Shown here: positions 12,991-26,275 of the stretch, in pieces
Position numbering within the stretch: the stretch's first letter is position 1
How the letters are laid out: each line of letters begins with the position of its first letter
DNA from: Mangifera indica
Taxonomy: Eukaryota > Streptophyta > Magnoliopsida > Sapindales > Anacardiaceae
Assembly (NCBI RefSeq): GCF_011075055.1
Contig: NC_058152.1
Location: 2,542,001 to 2,606,000, forward strand
DNA length: 64,000 nt
Direction of reading: 5' to 3'
The notes under the pieces: model-generated
The model's database searches: none
What the model was told of the DNA's origin: nothing
Seen by the model: the letters and a program-made list of their open reading frames with translations, nothing else
Translations under genes and position numbers: made by a program

Positions 12991-13795
12991 GGCTAAAAGA
13001 CTTATTTCCACCCAAGGTTTACTGTATTCCCCAAGTTTCATCAGCCAAATTTTAAAAATCAAAATATTTACTTATGAGTTATTAAAGTTAATAAAATAAA
13101 TTAGTTATAGAAATTAAATAGTTATTTAACTAGTGATATTAAAAAAAATAAAAAATTTATATAATTTTCCACTTAAATATGAGAAAAACTAATAATTTTT
13201 CTCAATATTAAGCTTTAAAAAATTGTATTTTTCTTCTAGGGTTTCATTTTTAACCCATCATTCTTCGACAACTGGAATTTGATCGTGACCTCTCTTATTT
13301 CGCCACCGATGGTGTCCTTCCTAATGCCATATTCTCTAGTGTCTTCGTCTCTAGACCAAAAAAAATGTCTTCATTTAGAGACAAATTGTCTTTATCTTTA
13401 GACGAAAACATTTTTATCTAGAGACAAATACAATTTATCTTCGTCTAGAGATAAAGATTTCATTTTCGTCTAACTAGAGAAAGGGATGTCGAGAGAAGGG
13501 GAGAAGAGGCAGTTTGGCCATAAGAGGAAGAGAAATTTTGCTGGAGGAATGAAAACCTAGCAGGAGAAAATATAACTTTTCAAAATTTAAACATATAAAG
13601 AAATTGTTAATTTTTAGAATTTAGAAGGGAAAATGATATAAAGTTTTACTTTTTAAAATCACTAATTAAATAATAATTTTACCCTTAAAACTAATGAATT
13701 TTGTTAACTTTGACCATTGATAGGTAAGTATTTGAATTTTGAAACTTAATGGGTGGGACAGGGTACACTAAACCTTGGGTGGGCCTAAAGGAAAT
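12991..13795. mobile_element. Mutator-like miniature element upstream of the B3 gene
   Basis: The left end GGCTAAAAGACTTATTTCCA followed by CCCAAGGTTTACTG and AAGTTTCATCAGCC matches, in reverse complement, the right end CCCACCCAAGGTTTAGTGTA...CCCATTAAGTTTCAAAATTC. The left terminus is almost identical to that of the element at 62869 and similar to the one at 33839. The interior has repeated 'tctagagac/gtctctag'-type motifs. The extreme right end is diverged, and no convincing target duplication remains. Confidence 0.65.
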
Positions 13796-14229
13796 TCCGC
13801 ACTCTCAATTTAGGCTTTCATTTCAATTGTATTATCTTCGTCTAGAGATGAAGATGTCATTTTCGTTTAACTAGAGAAAGGGATGTCGAGAGAAGGGGAG
13901 AAGGGGCAGTTTGGCCATAAGAGGAAGAGAAATTTTACTGGATGAATGAAAACCTAACAGAAGAAAATATAACTTTTCAAAATTTAAACATAAAAAGAAA
14001 TTGTTAATTTTTTGAATTTAGAAGCGTAAATGATATAAAGTTTTACTTTTTAAAATCACTAATTAAATAATAATTTTATCCTTAAAACTAATGAATTTTG
14101 TTAACTTTGACCATTGATAGGTAAATATTTGAATTTTGAAACTTGATGGGTGGGACAGGGTACACTAAACCTTGGGTGGGCCTAAAGGAAATTCCGCACT
14201 CTCAATTTAGGCATTCATTTCAATTGTAT
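13435..14229. repeat. 397-bp tandem duplication covering the right half of the element
   Basis: Copy 1 is 13435-13831 and copy 2 is 13832-14229. Both run from 'ttatcttcgtctagagat' through 'gggatgtcgagagaagggga', 'tggccataagaggaagagaa' and 'tgggtgggacagggtacact' to 'ctcaatttaggc(t/a)ttcatttcaattgtatt'. They differ only by scattered substitutions. Copy 2 ends about 125 bases before the B3 start codon, so the duplication also copied part of the gene's own upstream flank. Confidence 0.92.
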
Positions 14230-14353
14230 TTCTGTTTAACTCTCCAACCTCAACACACAAAAAACCCGAATGACAATATAAATGACTCGACCCGGTCTCT
14301 GGTTTCTTATTTCTTCCCGTCATTGTTCGATTTGTAGTTAGAAGTTGTTCAAA

Positions 14354-14876
14354 ATGGATCTCGATGTCAAAATGGAAGTTGTAGAAGAACAGCTTAACTC
14401 GGCGTCGCATCACGAGAAACCAGCGGAACTTAGAAGAGCTGAAGACGAAGCCACGCTGGCCCAACTATCGTTCTCTAACTCAACCAAGCCAAAACGCAAG
14501 CGCAAACCTAAGAAAATCTTCACCGCGGTAAATCTCTTATCAGGAAAAGTATCTCAGGTTTGTAATGTTGTTTTTGTATGTGAATTCTGCGTTGTTTACT
14601 TGAATTGCTGAAATTTTAACAGGATGAACCGATAAAGTCAACGAAGAAGAAAGAAAAAATCATATTAAAGTTCAAGAAGACTCAATCTGAGCCCACAATC
14701 AAGCAGGTAAGAATGCCTGTAGCTGTTTCTTATTTGCTTATGGTATTTAGTTTCGTAAGCGGTATTGTTGTTAGAAATGTGCCCTAATTACATAGTTTGT
14801 TTGGGATTGTTGGCATCGAAACATTAAAATAAAAAGTTGAACCATTCAGACTAGCCCCAACTCTCGGTGTCTACAA

Positions 14877-14908
<32 letters not shown>

Positions 14909-17900
14909 TTTTTTGTTGGGCTCCTAGGGTGCTCACATTGAATGGCTACTAATTTGAAAAATTTGTATATGCTTCAGCTTAAATTGTTGTTTTATGGGAT
15001 TTTTACTGAATGGCGGAATGATTTTGTTGATTTTCATTAGTTGGAGTTTTTGGTGCCTCTTTAAGATTGGATTAGAAGGGGTTTGTTCTAATTGGGAATT
15101 CATTAATCCAGTGGCATGATGTATTGCTATTGTTAAACTAATGGAATATTTCATAATTTGAACAGGCAGTTGCTGAATCTGGAGGCAAGTGTAAGAGGTT
15201 AGTGAAGAATCTGTAATATCTATGCCCTCACTTTTTAATTGGTCAGCTTTGTGTTTGTTGATAACGGTTGCCTTTTTGTTCAATTTGAAGCTGTAAGAAG
15301 AATAAGGATCCAGTTGACAGACCATGTCCTCATGCTGAAGTTAAGTCAGCTGCTATGATTAGGGCAGAAGAAGTTCGGTCAAATCTGGAGCCTCAATACC
15401 CTAGTTTTGCCAAATCTATGGTCAGATCACATGTTGCTAGTTGTTTTTGGATGGTAAGGCTCATGATGCATAAATTTGAAGTAGGCAAGAGGCATAATTA
15501 GTGGCACCAGAGCTTTATGTGAGTTACAGTTTTTTTTCTTCAACAGGGGCTTCCAGGACAGTTTTGTAAGTCACACTTACCCTCCAAGGATGCCAACGTT
15601 GTTTTAGAAGATGAATGTGGGGAACTATATGAGGCAAAATACTTTGCTGAAAAGACAGGATTGAGTGCTGGTTGGAGGCAGTTTTCAACTGGCCATAATT
15701 TGCTTGAGGGAGATGTTTTGGTCTTCCAATTAATTGGACCTCTTAAATTCAAGGTGAGAGCTTATTTTACTTCTCTTTTGTTTATGCTGATTATTTGTAT
15801 AGCTACTTTCATTTTAAAAAAAAAAACCTTATCTATTTGTATACAAAATAGCAGCAAATCATAAGATTTCCTATATTGTCCGCCTAACTTATCTATATTA
15901 TGCTAGGGGGGATTAAGAAAATAATAATACATTGCAGATTTGTGTTTGCTAAACAAAATTGATTTTTAATTATTTCATTAGGGGAATGAAAGATAATCTG
16001 CATAGATCTGCTTAGAAGTGAACATGATCAGAATATAAGAAAGATGCTCATATTGGTTGAATCCTTGATAATGTTGGAAACAGTTGATTAGCTTTAGATT
16101 GGTAGTGCATTACTTAAAAAAAAAAAAAAAAATGGATGGAACAAAAGGCATAAGTGATGGTCATGTGAGCTTTTCATTATAATTATAGCAAGTAGTAGAT
16201 TGGATAAAGATTGGAGAAGCGAGGATGCACTCCATCTAGATTATTGACGTGCAGGCTGGAGATTTCTGAATTGCAGGCTTTCTCCTGTTTTAGATAAATT
16301 TATTAAGGAGTACATATTGTTAGTGATATGATAGAAAGCAGAAATTCAATGGTCTAGGTCATTTATGCTTGATTCATGAATTTATCAGTAAATCAAGCAG
16401 GATTATCCTTTTTTTGTTATAGAATCTTTGTTCTGAAACATCACCATGGATGTACAGTTTTGCTAGAGGAGATACGGTCTCAGGGTGATTTGTGAAAATT
16501 TGCTTTGCTCTGAAAAAACATATTAATTATGCTTAGTTGGAGTCTAGAACAATTACCTTTATATTGTTGAAGCTGGGAGAAGCACTGAGCTCACATGTTC
16601 TAATCCAAATAGGTCCTTGATGCTTATGTAGGTATCTTTAAAGGTCTTTGTCCGGGTTACTCTTTTGTTTACAATTATGATTCTAATGTCACATCTATGC
16701 TCTTTTGGATAAATCTTAAGTGTTCATTGTAAATCAATACCATAAATCCAAAATGGTTTTCTTTGGTTCTAAAGCATGTGAATGAATGTATTGCCATCTT
16801 TAGAATAGAGTAAAATTTCTTGACAAAAACTTATAGTTTTCACATATTTAGGCCTTTGGAGGAATAAAGTGATAAGTTTCTAAACAACAAATCCATTTTT
16901 GCATGCTACTTCCCATATGATAGTTTTGCTTAGCTCACTTTACTATCTTACAACATACATGTTTATTTTCTTCTGCCTATGAGTTGAGCTCAGATTGACC
17001 TTCCATTCTGAGCTTTGCCCTAGAAATCCTTGGGACCAAATCTACATAAAGGTCCACTACAAACATCTGCTCAGGGCTGATATTTGCAGGTTTCCTGGGG
17101 CTAACATAGCTGATCATTTTCATGAGTGCTTGGGTAAAATTAACGTCTATATTGTAGTCTATTCTGGTGATGAACCCTAGTTTTGCTAAGTGATCATGCA
17201 TCATGCTAAAAGAATCAACCAATGTGCTATCTGATGAGGAGAAAACAAACATCTACATAGATTCAACAACCATGCCTGCATATCCTATAAAGTCATCAGC
17301 ACAATGTTATTTTTCTATATTTGTGATATTCATTAGTCATAATATTATGATCATTTTTCTTATGATGTGATCATTTTTTCCAAACTCGGTTAATTTTAAT
17401 GTGATTTATATATATGATTAAATAGCTGTATAAATATTGGTCTATAGCCTGTAAAAAGCAAAACATTGTGAACAGAATGAAAATTCCCCAGTTGTGTTAG
17501 TATCTGTTACCCAATTCGAGAACTCATTTAGGATGTCCATGTCCAAAGATTCATCTGAGAGACTGGATCTTTACATTAATTTGACAGCCAAGTGTGATTG
17601 AAATAGCAGTATTGTGTTATTTTTTGCTACACACATAGAAGTTGCCTAATGATTCTTGTAAGATAGTCTTTAATAGAATGAAGGATTGCAGAATAAGTGC
17701 ATAAGGTATTGGTGCTGAATATATGGACTGCATTGTTGGTAGCTTTGAATCATTAGTTAATAAAAAAGATAGGTTAGACCATGATGAGGACGAGGTTGAG
17801 GCACCTTGCACATCTAGTTTATTTTTCAGGGTTGATTGGTATAGATTGATTTGCAATGAAAGAATCCACATGGCTTCCTATAGTTTATCTGAATGCAATC

Positions 17901-19662
17901 ATTTGCAGGGAAATTATTGCCTTTGCTTCAGTTTTGTGATTTCTAAACTTAATTATTAGTAGCATATAGGTACTTCAAGGGTATTGGAGTGCCTAGTGGT
18001 TACTATCTGATTGTTGGGACAACAAAATAATGTGTTGGATCTTTTTGAACAGACATTGATTTTTGCCTGCTAAAGGTTTCCATTATGCGTCTGTTTCCAT
18101 AGAGATTGTTGAGTATAATGCATTCTATCAATCTTTAAGGGTGAGCAAACAGGGACAACTGAATTGCTTGCTTAGATGGGGGAAAAGAAGTGAGCCATTT
18201 GGATGTAGAAGTCTAAATCACTGTAGCCCAGAAGCTACCAGTGTTTAAAGCCACAAGGGGTCATTTTGAGCGTAAAGCATACTGCAAAGTTGAATAAAAA
18301 ATGAAGTGGCACATGCATTTTCAAAAAAAATAAAGAAGTTTTTTGGAAAAAGAGTCACATATAGTAAACAAGAAAGTTGAAGAAAAGGACTGAAATATTG
18401 GGATATCTAGTCATCTATATTCTCTCTTTCTGAAAAGAGGGAAGCTGCAAGTAGTAAGAAATTGAAGCAGCTCTGCCTGTTATCTAGACTCCAAAGAGGC
18501 GTATTTTTATATTTTCAAAAGCTTTCACATATTAAATTTTTGTTTGAATAGTACATTTTTTTAGACTGGATTTCTGAGTTGTTAGAGGAGTGGGAGGTTA
18601 AGCGGTTCAAGTTTGATGATATTTTATATGTGATGGTGAATACTGAATATCCATTTTAATTTTGTTGGTATTCTATAAAGATATTTACTTTGTTTTTGTA
18701 GGTGTATATAATTAGGGCAAATGATTTTTCTGAAGTTGATGGGGCTCTTGGCCTTCTAAATTTGGATGCTCATACCAAACAAAATGAAGCAGGCAAGTTG
18801 CTAGATATATCTTTTGTTACCTTTTTGATTTTATTTTATTTCAGCATAACTTCTTACATCTCTACATTGGCCTTGTTTGTTAGATCCGAACTTCGAGAAA
18901 AGTAATTCAGAAATGAATGTAGTACCGAATCAGATTACAAAGAGGAAACGCCAGAAGTCTCTCTCATTAGCAGTTGTCCAGAAGAAGAATAAAAAAACTG
19001 GACGGTCCAAATCAGCTTCTAATATTGGACAGCCAGCGGAACAATCTGAAAATGATAGCGAAGAGGTTGGTTCTGAAGTTCTGGAAGGCTTCAAATTATC
19101 TGCACCTGCTGTTCAGTTTAAAGATGTCACTAGTTTAGACAATTTCAACATCTTTGTGGATGGATCACTTATAGATTCTGAGCTTTCAGAAGATATACGG
19201 TGTAAGTACTATGAGCTTTGCCGCACTCGAAATGCATTTCTTCATGACAGTCTTATCCAGGGCATCAACTTTAAGTTGATTGGCGGAATTATTTATGAAA
19301 CTGTTAACATTGCGGATGCTGTAAGAGCTTGCAACCTTAGTACCTCAAGTGATGAATTTGCTATGTGGGACAAGACTCTGAAAGCCTTTGAACTTCTGGG
19401 CATGAATGTTAGATTCTTACGTGCTCGGGTACGTCGGCTTCTGAATCTTGCTTTTGAATCAGAAGGTGCCATAGACACAAGGAGGTATATAGAAGCTAAA
19501 GCTCAACAAGCTACGGCCGAACATGAAATAAGTAATATTGAGGCAAGGCTTGAGGAATTGAAAGGTGCCTGTGAAAATTTTTGTGCCGATCTTGATATTC
19601 TGAAGTCAAAAGCTGAGATATATGAGCTCAAATTCCAGGAAGTGGTTAATGCCCCATGGTGA
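14354..19662 (+). CDS. B3 DNA-binding domain protein, At5g42700/Os01g0234100 type (519 aa, 7 exons)
   Basis: Exons 14354-14557, 14623-14706, 15166-15197, 15291-15453, 15547-15753, 18702-18792 and 18884-19662 join in frame. Intron 5 is ~2.9 kb. Intron 6 starts GCAAGT and ends TTAG, a GC-AG intron: only this junction keeps the frame. Residues ~1-110 are Lys/Glu-rich with KPKRKRKPKK (likely nuclear localisation). The B3 domain spans about 143-240 and includes PSFAKSMVRSHVASCFWMGL, LPGQFC, EDECGELYEAKY, GWRQFSTGHNL and EGDVLVFQL. This wording is typical of the At5g42700-like group, inferred to be nuclear DNA-binding factors. After a basic linker, residues ~320-519 form a helical C-terminal region with heptad-like IEARLEELKGACENF, as in the long rice-type members. 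The ATG follows ~125 bases after a transposon-derived repeat. Target genes are unknown. Confidence 0.9.
15754..18701 (+). other. Large intron 5 of the B3 gene
   Basis: This 2948-bp intron splits the B3 domain just after LIGPLKFK. I see no exon-like, RNA or complete mobile element in it. Short open frames on both strands (for example near 16977-17252 and 17723-17959) lack splice context and recognised motifs. Confidence 0.7.
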
Positions 19663-20878
19663 TATTATACTCTATACCTGAGCGTTAGTTATTTTTTATT
19701 TTTATTTGTATTTTTTTCTTTTATATCCTTGTTTATGCTTTTTGATTATGTACCGATGAGTTGATGACTGCCCCTTCGTATTTGAAACACCAAGGAAACC
19801 CCTGCTTCGTGTGGTAGGTTTGATACAGGATTACTAGGTAGTTGTATTGTTAGCACAAATCGCATGAACCGTTCCGGGGATTTGTGATATAGGGTATCCT
19901 TTTCATTCTCATTGTGTTCTATCTACTGATATGAATTTTTCCGTGCAAGATGGCGGCATTGGTTCCTCAAAATTTTCACATGAAATGAGTGATCTTGGCT
20001 TCAACCAAAAATATGAACATTGTCTCAAGGGGATAATCTTCTCACGCAGGTTAGTAGTAGATTCATGTATGAAGCTGAAATGACAATTTCCGTGCGCTTT
20101 TGAAGAAGAATCAAGAGCAACCGCCGGTTAGTTGATTGCTTCTCATGCTGGGTATCTAATATCTGAATTCTTGCTTCAAAGTCTAGCAACAGAGATCACC
20201 AATTTACATTTGACTTTCGTGGGTAATTTGAGTGGCAGGGGAAAAAAAAATCTTTTAAGTGTGATAGTATGGGTTTAAGACCCACCGGCGATAAATTAAT
20301 GGTTGAACTTTTGATTTAAAGACTATAAGACTAATCATTTAATTCAGGATTTCTCTCCTGTTTAATGTGATCCCTTCAGGAGTGCTCTGACTGAAATAAG
20401 GCTTTTTCGGGTAACTTTAATACGAACATATCCAGTAAAGCCTTGAATAAGTAGTGGATGACAAAAACAGAAAATGTAAAATTAGAAAATTGGTTCCCCA
20501 GTCATCATGTCAAAAAAATACATCTCCCAATAATTGTAATGATAGAAAGATCCAAGTCAAAGAAATTACAAAACTAGATCCGACTACAACATAAAGATAG
20601 ACTTCTAACTCTGTGCCTCACCTCATACAGAAGAAGTTCTTCAACTCCCAACATTTGTACAAAAATCAGCCAAAACAATAGCGTCTCTAGCTAACATATA
20701 ATGGAAAAACAGACAGTTAAACTCTAAATGAAACCCAGTTAAAACCAACCCTCTAACATGATTAAGACAATCTAAATCTATCAGAACCTCTGCTAAAAGT
20801 AGTAGAAAATGCTTGAATCCCACCAGCCTCTATAAAATTTGTTCCCCATCTCTACGACATCCACCTTGGACAAGAGAA
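19663..20878. other. Convergent 3' regions of the B3 and DUF1645-like genes
   Basis: The B3 gene (+) and the next gene (-) point toward each other across this 1.2 kb. It should hold both 3' UTRs. No polyadenylation site can be fixed and no other feature was recognised. Confidence 0.5.
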
Positions 20879-21479
20879 CTATATTCTAATGTCAAAATCC
20901 CTGCTACTTGACCCTCCTTCATTCGGAAGCTCCTGCATAATAACACCAAACCACAGTGAGGAAAGTGATTAAAAAATATATATAGAAAGTTTTACATATG
21001 AATGTTTATGGTCTTACCTTTGAAGTGTTGGTCGTAACATGGGCATCCTCATGAGCAAAAATGGACTTTTTACTTTCATCAGCTTTCCCTATTGCCCCAT
21101 CACTCTTTTCAGCTTTCTTGGAGCCAATGTGGGTTCTCCTGAGACCCAGAAATCCCTTCCATCTTGTAGAATAGCCTTTTGGGGGCTTCAATGATACTTG
21201 ACTATCATCATCCTCCTCAGCACGAAGCTCCTCCCTCAAAGTCCTGTGCATTTGATTGTTGCAGTTGTCTTTAAATGGTAAAAGCTTACCCTTGAAAAAA
21301 AGTTCATCTGCACTCATCATTGAGTCGTTTGTGACAGAAAATTCAAAGTCAGAGGAGACTGGAGCCTCTCTTGTGCTCCTCTCTTGCTTCATCATGTATT
21401 GAGACTCAGCAAAGTCATTTGAGAAGGAGATTCTTGGGCTCATTGGAGAGCAGTGACCTTTGTGCTCGGAGTTGTACAT
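20879..21479 (-). CDS. Small plant-specific protein, DUF1645/AR781-like (171 aa, 2 exons)
   Basis: Exon 1 is 21479-21018 and exon 2 is 20932-20879, a phase-0 GT..AG junction. The start MYNSEHKGHCSP is chosen because a TATAAGTA box at 21601-21594 would place transcription initiation near 21570, leaving no room for the upstream in-frame ATG at 21566. The protein carries SPRISFSNDF near its N-terminus and a central FEFSVTNDSMMSADELFFKG followed by KLLPFK, which resembles the DUF1645 signature (F-E-F...ADELF..G...P). A basic stretch (RWKGFLGLRRTHIGSKK) follows and the end is hydrophilic. Family members are described as small soluble, often stress-induced proteins; AR781 was reported as calmodulin-binding. 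Assignment to DUF1645 is from motif memory only, and no function is claimed. Confidence 0.75.
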
Positions 21480-21593
21480 GCCATGAGATTTCAAAACAGC
21501 ATGAAAAGAAGCAAAGGAAAAAACCCGGAAAGAAACCCTAATAAATTCTGCAAGGGACCCCTGCACTATTACAAGTTACCCAGTAGGGGATTG

Positions 21594-21601
21594 TACTTAT
21601 A
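21594..21601 (-). promoter_or_regulatory. Probable TATA box of the DUF1645-like gene
   Basis: TATAAGTA on the minus strand, 115 bases upstream of the chosen start codon. Its distance argues for initiation near 21570 and a ~90-base leader. Confidence 0.55.
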
Positions 21602-23522
21602 TCCAATGGGGAGAGAGGAGGTAGCTCTTAGCTTGATGTATGGCTGTTTTGCATTCATGCTTGTCATGACATGATGTGATGTTTTGTCATGGCACGGTAA
21701 TGTCAGTCCATGATGACCAACTTTGAAGATTCAGCCTCAAAATTTTTACTTTTGAACATGCTTGGACTTATGTGAAGTTACCAAGAAACACTCTTTATAT
21801 TTCTTTTTACCATATATTATTCTATTAAATAAACTAATTCAATTTTTTTAAGGACTAATCCTTGATCGTTAAACTATACTAAGTAGATAACCCATGGTTC
21901 AATAATTGGTTTTATGTTATATGATGAGAGTATGATCTTAATGTCTTAAAAAAATTTCAAATTTACACATTTTTGATTATTTGTTATTCTTATTTTTGTT
22001 ATTCAAACTATTTTTTATAAAAAATTCTCAAGGGTCAAGTGGGGATAACTAAAGAAAGTTTTTTTTTTAATGATAAAAAATCTTATTTGGACCAATCTGT
22101 CTACAGTAAAGTTTGATTGACTACACCAGGTAAATAAAACTCTGAATCAATGATTGATCTAAACAATTATTAAAAGTTTTATTTTATCTTGATATCAACG
22201 ATTCTTAAATTCAAACCACAATTTTTACTATTTAAAACCACCCCTTAAGAGCAAGGGAAGTTAACATTTTTATCTAAAATCAAACAATACTCTTTTCTCT
22301 TGGATTTTTCTCAAAGGGTTGAAAGCTTATACGAAGATTCCAAGAAGTTGTTAAAATGCAAATGAAAATTTATATATGAAACCATTTGTCAGTGTAAATT
22401 CAATGACTGTTTGTGAAATTGAAATTGAAATTAAATTAAATTTAGACTTTCTCAGTCCTTATATATAGGTCTATATAGGTCCAAACAATATGGGTAGACT
22501 CTAGAGTTAAGCCAGAATAAGATTTAATGCAGATAATAAATATGCAAAATCCAATGGTAAAAATCATAAAGTAATATCAAGTAGAGCACATTTTTCACAA
22601 ATTTAGGGCAACTTTGACGAACTGTTTCCCCATAACAGAAAACTGCAGTTATAGTCAAAAGCAACCATCTGTATGCAGTGTGCTCAGTTTCCCAAGTCAT
22701 CAACAATGTAGTAATACATTTAAACGTTATGAATCGGTAAAAACCATGCATAGAAAGGGAAAAGGATAAGAGTTTATAATCACAAGTGGGTCAAGCTAAA
22801 GATGAACATCATTTTTTGATGGATAGGGTGAGATATAACGAAGAAATGATGTAGCCAGATTAAAGGAGAGATGGCAACAACAGTGTTAGATTGAAGAGTA
22901 TCAGGGTTTAGAAGAAGTGAATGCTTTGGAGGTTTTTTTTTTATTTTTTTTTAAAGAGAGAGAGAAAGACTGACAGAAGGGCACAGTGACAGAGTCCAGT
23001 CCAGTGGAGAGTTTGCATTTCCTTGACTGAACTTTGACTTGTAAGTAAATTAATTAATTAATAGTGAGCGAGTTGGTGATATCAAAGGATTAATGGGATA
23101 ATAAAAGTAATGGTTTAAATCTCGTGTGACATTTTGAGATGACACCGATCATTGGAGTTGTCTTTAAATGAGGTTTACTCGTTATGAAACAAAATTATTG
23201 CAGGAAAAATACCCACACTTCCTATTTATATCTTACAATCTCTAATTGAAAATTTTTCTTTCACTTGATTTGAAAATCAACACCTTCTGTTTTTATCTCT
23301 CATTATGTCACGACTTACGATTGATAGATGTGACAAGGGCTTAGATAAATATAATTGATATAGGTGTTTAAATGTGAGTATGCGTGATTGTAAGTTTTGT
23401 GGGTGTATTGTTTATTATTGGGGATGCTCTAATTATGGCGTGTGCACAATATACCCAATGACATATTGAAAAGAGATTAGATATCCATATACAAATTAGT
23501 CAAAAGTTGAGCCGTTTCTTTG

Positions 23523-23730
23523 ATGAGCTCAAAACACAACAAAACCAATTATTTTAAACTATAATATGAACACATACAACACTGATTTATAAGAAAGTAA
23601 TATCTAGAATATTGCACGTTTTTTTTATGAACTCAAAACACAACGAAACCAATTATTTTAAACTATAATATAAACACATATAAGACTAATTTATAAAAAA
23701 GTAGTATCAAGAATATTGCAAGTATAGGTT
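23523..23730. repeat. 104-bp direct tandem repeat, two copies
   Basis: 'atga(g/a)ctcaaaacacaac' starts at 23523 and again at 23627. Both copies continue through 'accaattattttaaactata', 'acacata' and 'gaatattgca' with a few substitutions. Confidence 0.88.
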
Positions 23731-25214
23731 GGAAATTTTAGTCTCTGATAATTATATCTCAACCATGTTAGTATTGTAGAATGAGTTAAATTTGGTTTAA
23801 GATATGGAGGTTCAGAAATTGTCATTTACAGAGTCAAACTGTATGTGGGTATCTGTGAATTCAAGATGGAAACTTTTTCCCACATGTACTGAATGCTGGA
23901 AAGAATCCAGGGAGTTACCCTTTATAATCATTTCAATGTTTTGTTTTGATGGTTAAGTTGGTAAATACAGACATGTTGTATCTAATTTCCCTAATCTTAA
24001 TTAGAGTCCCTCTAATTCTCTTCAGCCTTCCCCTAATATTTAACTTACAGTTGAAAAGACACGGTTGTCTGTCACTCACATGTTTTGAAGCTTTTTAGAG
24101 ATGGTCAATCAAATGGGGTTGTGCCACGTGGTGATTTCCTACAGATTATATGCCTATAAACAAGGATCAGTTGACACAGGGTGATCAATTCAACGAGTTA
24201 GGTGGGGTAGCGCCGGGGGCTGAAGGTTAAAAGAAAAAAGAAGCTTTTTTAAAGATGGTGCAACGCAAATAACAATGGGGAGTACATTGTTTTTTTTTTT
24301 TTCTTTTAAATGGGGGCTCCATCCATATTACTTAGATGGATAAACTCACAGTTTTGCCAACGTGACACAAGCTCAACCGTGAAACTCGTGAATTATATGG
24401 GGCAAAGGATTGGGATGTTTGTAACAGTAGAGATAGAAATCAAAGACAGATTCAGGGCTAATTTGTTATGTAGTGTAAGGTTGAAGCAGTGTTATTTTGT
24501 CCTGGCCTGGGCTATGTCTAGGCATAGGCTGAGAAGAGAAGAATATGGGAAACGGTCAAAAAGAAAAGAAACAAACACGTAAACCAGGCCAAAATACAGG
24601 TCTTTGGGACAAAATTGAAAAAACAAAACGTGTCCCATTAGCAGACAACATCTTTTGTCACGACTAAACAACCCTTCGGAAGGTAATGAATATGAAATCC
24701 TCCAGTGAGAAAAAGCTTGAATTCGAGATTCACTGGGATCAATCTTTGTATTTAAAATTTATTTATTTGATATGATTAATTTGATCTGAAAATAAATTCG
24801 ACATAGATGAGTTTAAGAGAATAAGGTTGGTTCACAAGAGGGTTTTGACTAAAGTGGGGCGGAAAGGACTAGGTTGGCGGGATTGGAGCACATGGCCACC
24901 TGGATAGAACAAGATAATGAAATTTCGTTTATATTTCGTACTCGAATCTTCTCTATCTTCTTGCTCTTTCTCTTTTATACCATCATCATCATTTTGTATT
25001 CTACCTTCCTTCCACCATACATGTGAACTCCCTACTTTCTCTTTGCCCTTCATTTTCATCCACTCTCTTCGCTGGTCCAAAAGAATAATTTTACTTTGAC
25101 GTTTTACCGACTCAGCATGCACTAACAAATTGATCAAAAAAGAAAAAGTTGAATACCCCATAAGAAGAAGTTTGGTTTGAATCAAATTTTCTCTAAACTT
25201 AATACTTTAATACA

Positions 25215-25231
25215 TACATACATACACACAC

Positions 25232-25281
<50 letters not shown>
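25215..25281. repeat. Compound microsatellite (CATA/GT/TA)
   Basis: Short (CATA) and (GT) runs grade into about 22 TA dinucleotides. Confidence 0.95.
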
Positions 25282-25285
<4 letters not shown>

Positions 25286-26275
25286 TTGTTGTAAAATACT
25301 CAATCAACTATAAAACGTAAAAACGAAAATGCGAAAATATGAAAATAAAAACACTAAAACATTTTTTTTTTTTTGAAAAATATAGGAATTGGAGATGTGA
25401 GAAAACATATATATATGAAAAATATAAAGTTTTTTTTTTTTTTATAAATACTAAATTTTATAAAAAATACAACAATTTCTATTTATTTAACAAAATATAA
25501 TAATTTTTTAATGATAATAAAGTCTTAACTCAATCAATTTGATCTATCAATTAACAATTATACAAATATTATATATCAAATTTGATGAAACTGATTTTTC
25601 AAGTATTCATTGATAGTTAAAGAAGTCAAACATAGTTCTAACATGTCGAGAAAGAAAAGTTTCAAATGTCGGAGAAGAGAGAAGATGAAATAAAAATTAT
25701 AATTTGATATTATGAAGGATAATAAAACATGAAATTAATTTTTAATCAATTAAAAAAATAAGAAAAGAAACGTATTTCGAAATTTTTATATTTTCAAAAA
25801 TTTTTAAAACGTTTTGTATCAATTTTAAAGTATTTTATAAATGAAAACGTTTTGCACACGCAGAAACACCGTGTTTCCAAGTCAATGAATAAAGATTTGG
25901 CATCATACACTTCTTCTTTTTGGCATTTGCAATCAACAATTTCAAGGAAATCGTGAGATTCCCAACTTGCATGAATGATTCCAACTCACATGGACACCAA
26001 GATATAGAAATTTGTCACCCATTTGTCACGTTGGAATTTGTATAAACCATATTATGAAATAAGCAAAATAACAATGAATCTGAAAGTACTATGAACGTTC
26101 AATTTTTTAAAACTTAAAAACCTAAATTTTAATTAGACTGCATGCCTTGAGTGTCTTGGTTAAACATTGACAGCAGTATCTAGGAGATCAGCTTCAGGTT
26201 ATATGAATATTATCATAAACTACTTTTTCATATACAAGTTTCCATCACTTTTCTTCAAATCGAAAAAAAAAAAAA

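Larger units (their letters stand above)
21605..26275. other. Intergenic region, no gene recognised
   Basis: About 4.7 kb of AT-rich sequence. It contains a two-copy 104-bp tandem repeat (23523-23730) and a microsatellite (25215-25281). A minus-strand frame at 24832-25185 starts with a hydrophobic segment and ends SPFRPTLVKTLL, but it matches no peptide-hormone family I know and is not called. Confidence 0.5.

Noticed and set aside
16977..17252. 91-residue minus-strand frame in the B3 intron, considered as a Copia gag fragment
   Set aside because: Similarity was too vague and no other Copia block or LTR lies in the intron.
24832..25185. 117-residue minus-strand frame with a hydrophobic start, a possible secreted peptide
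   Set aside because: The C-terminus matches no CLE, CEP, RGF or PIP motif I know, and the frame has simple-composition stretches.
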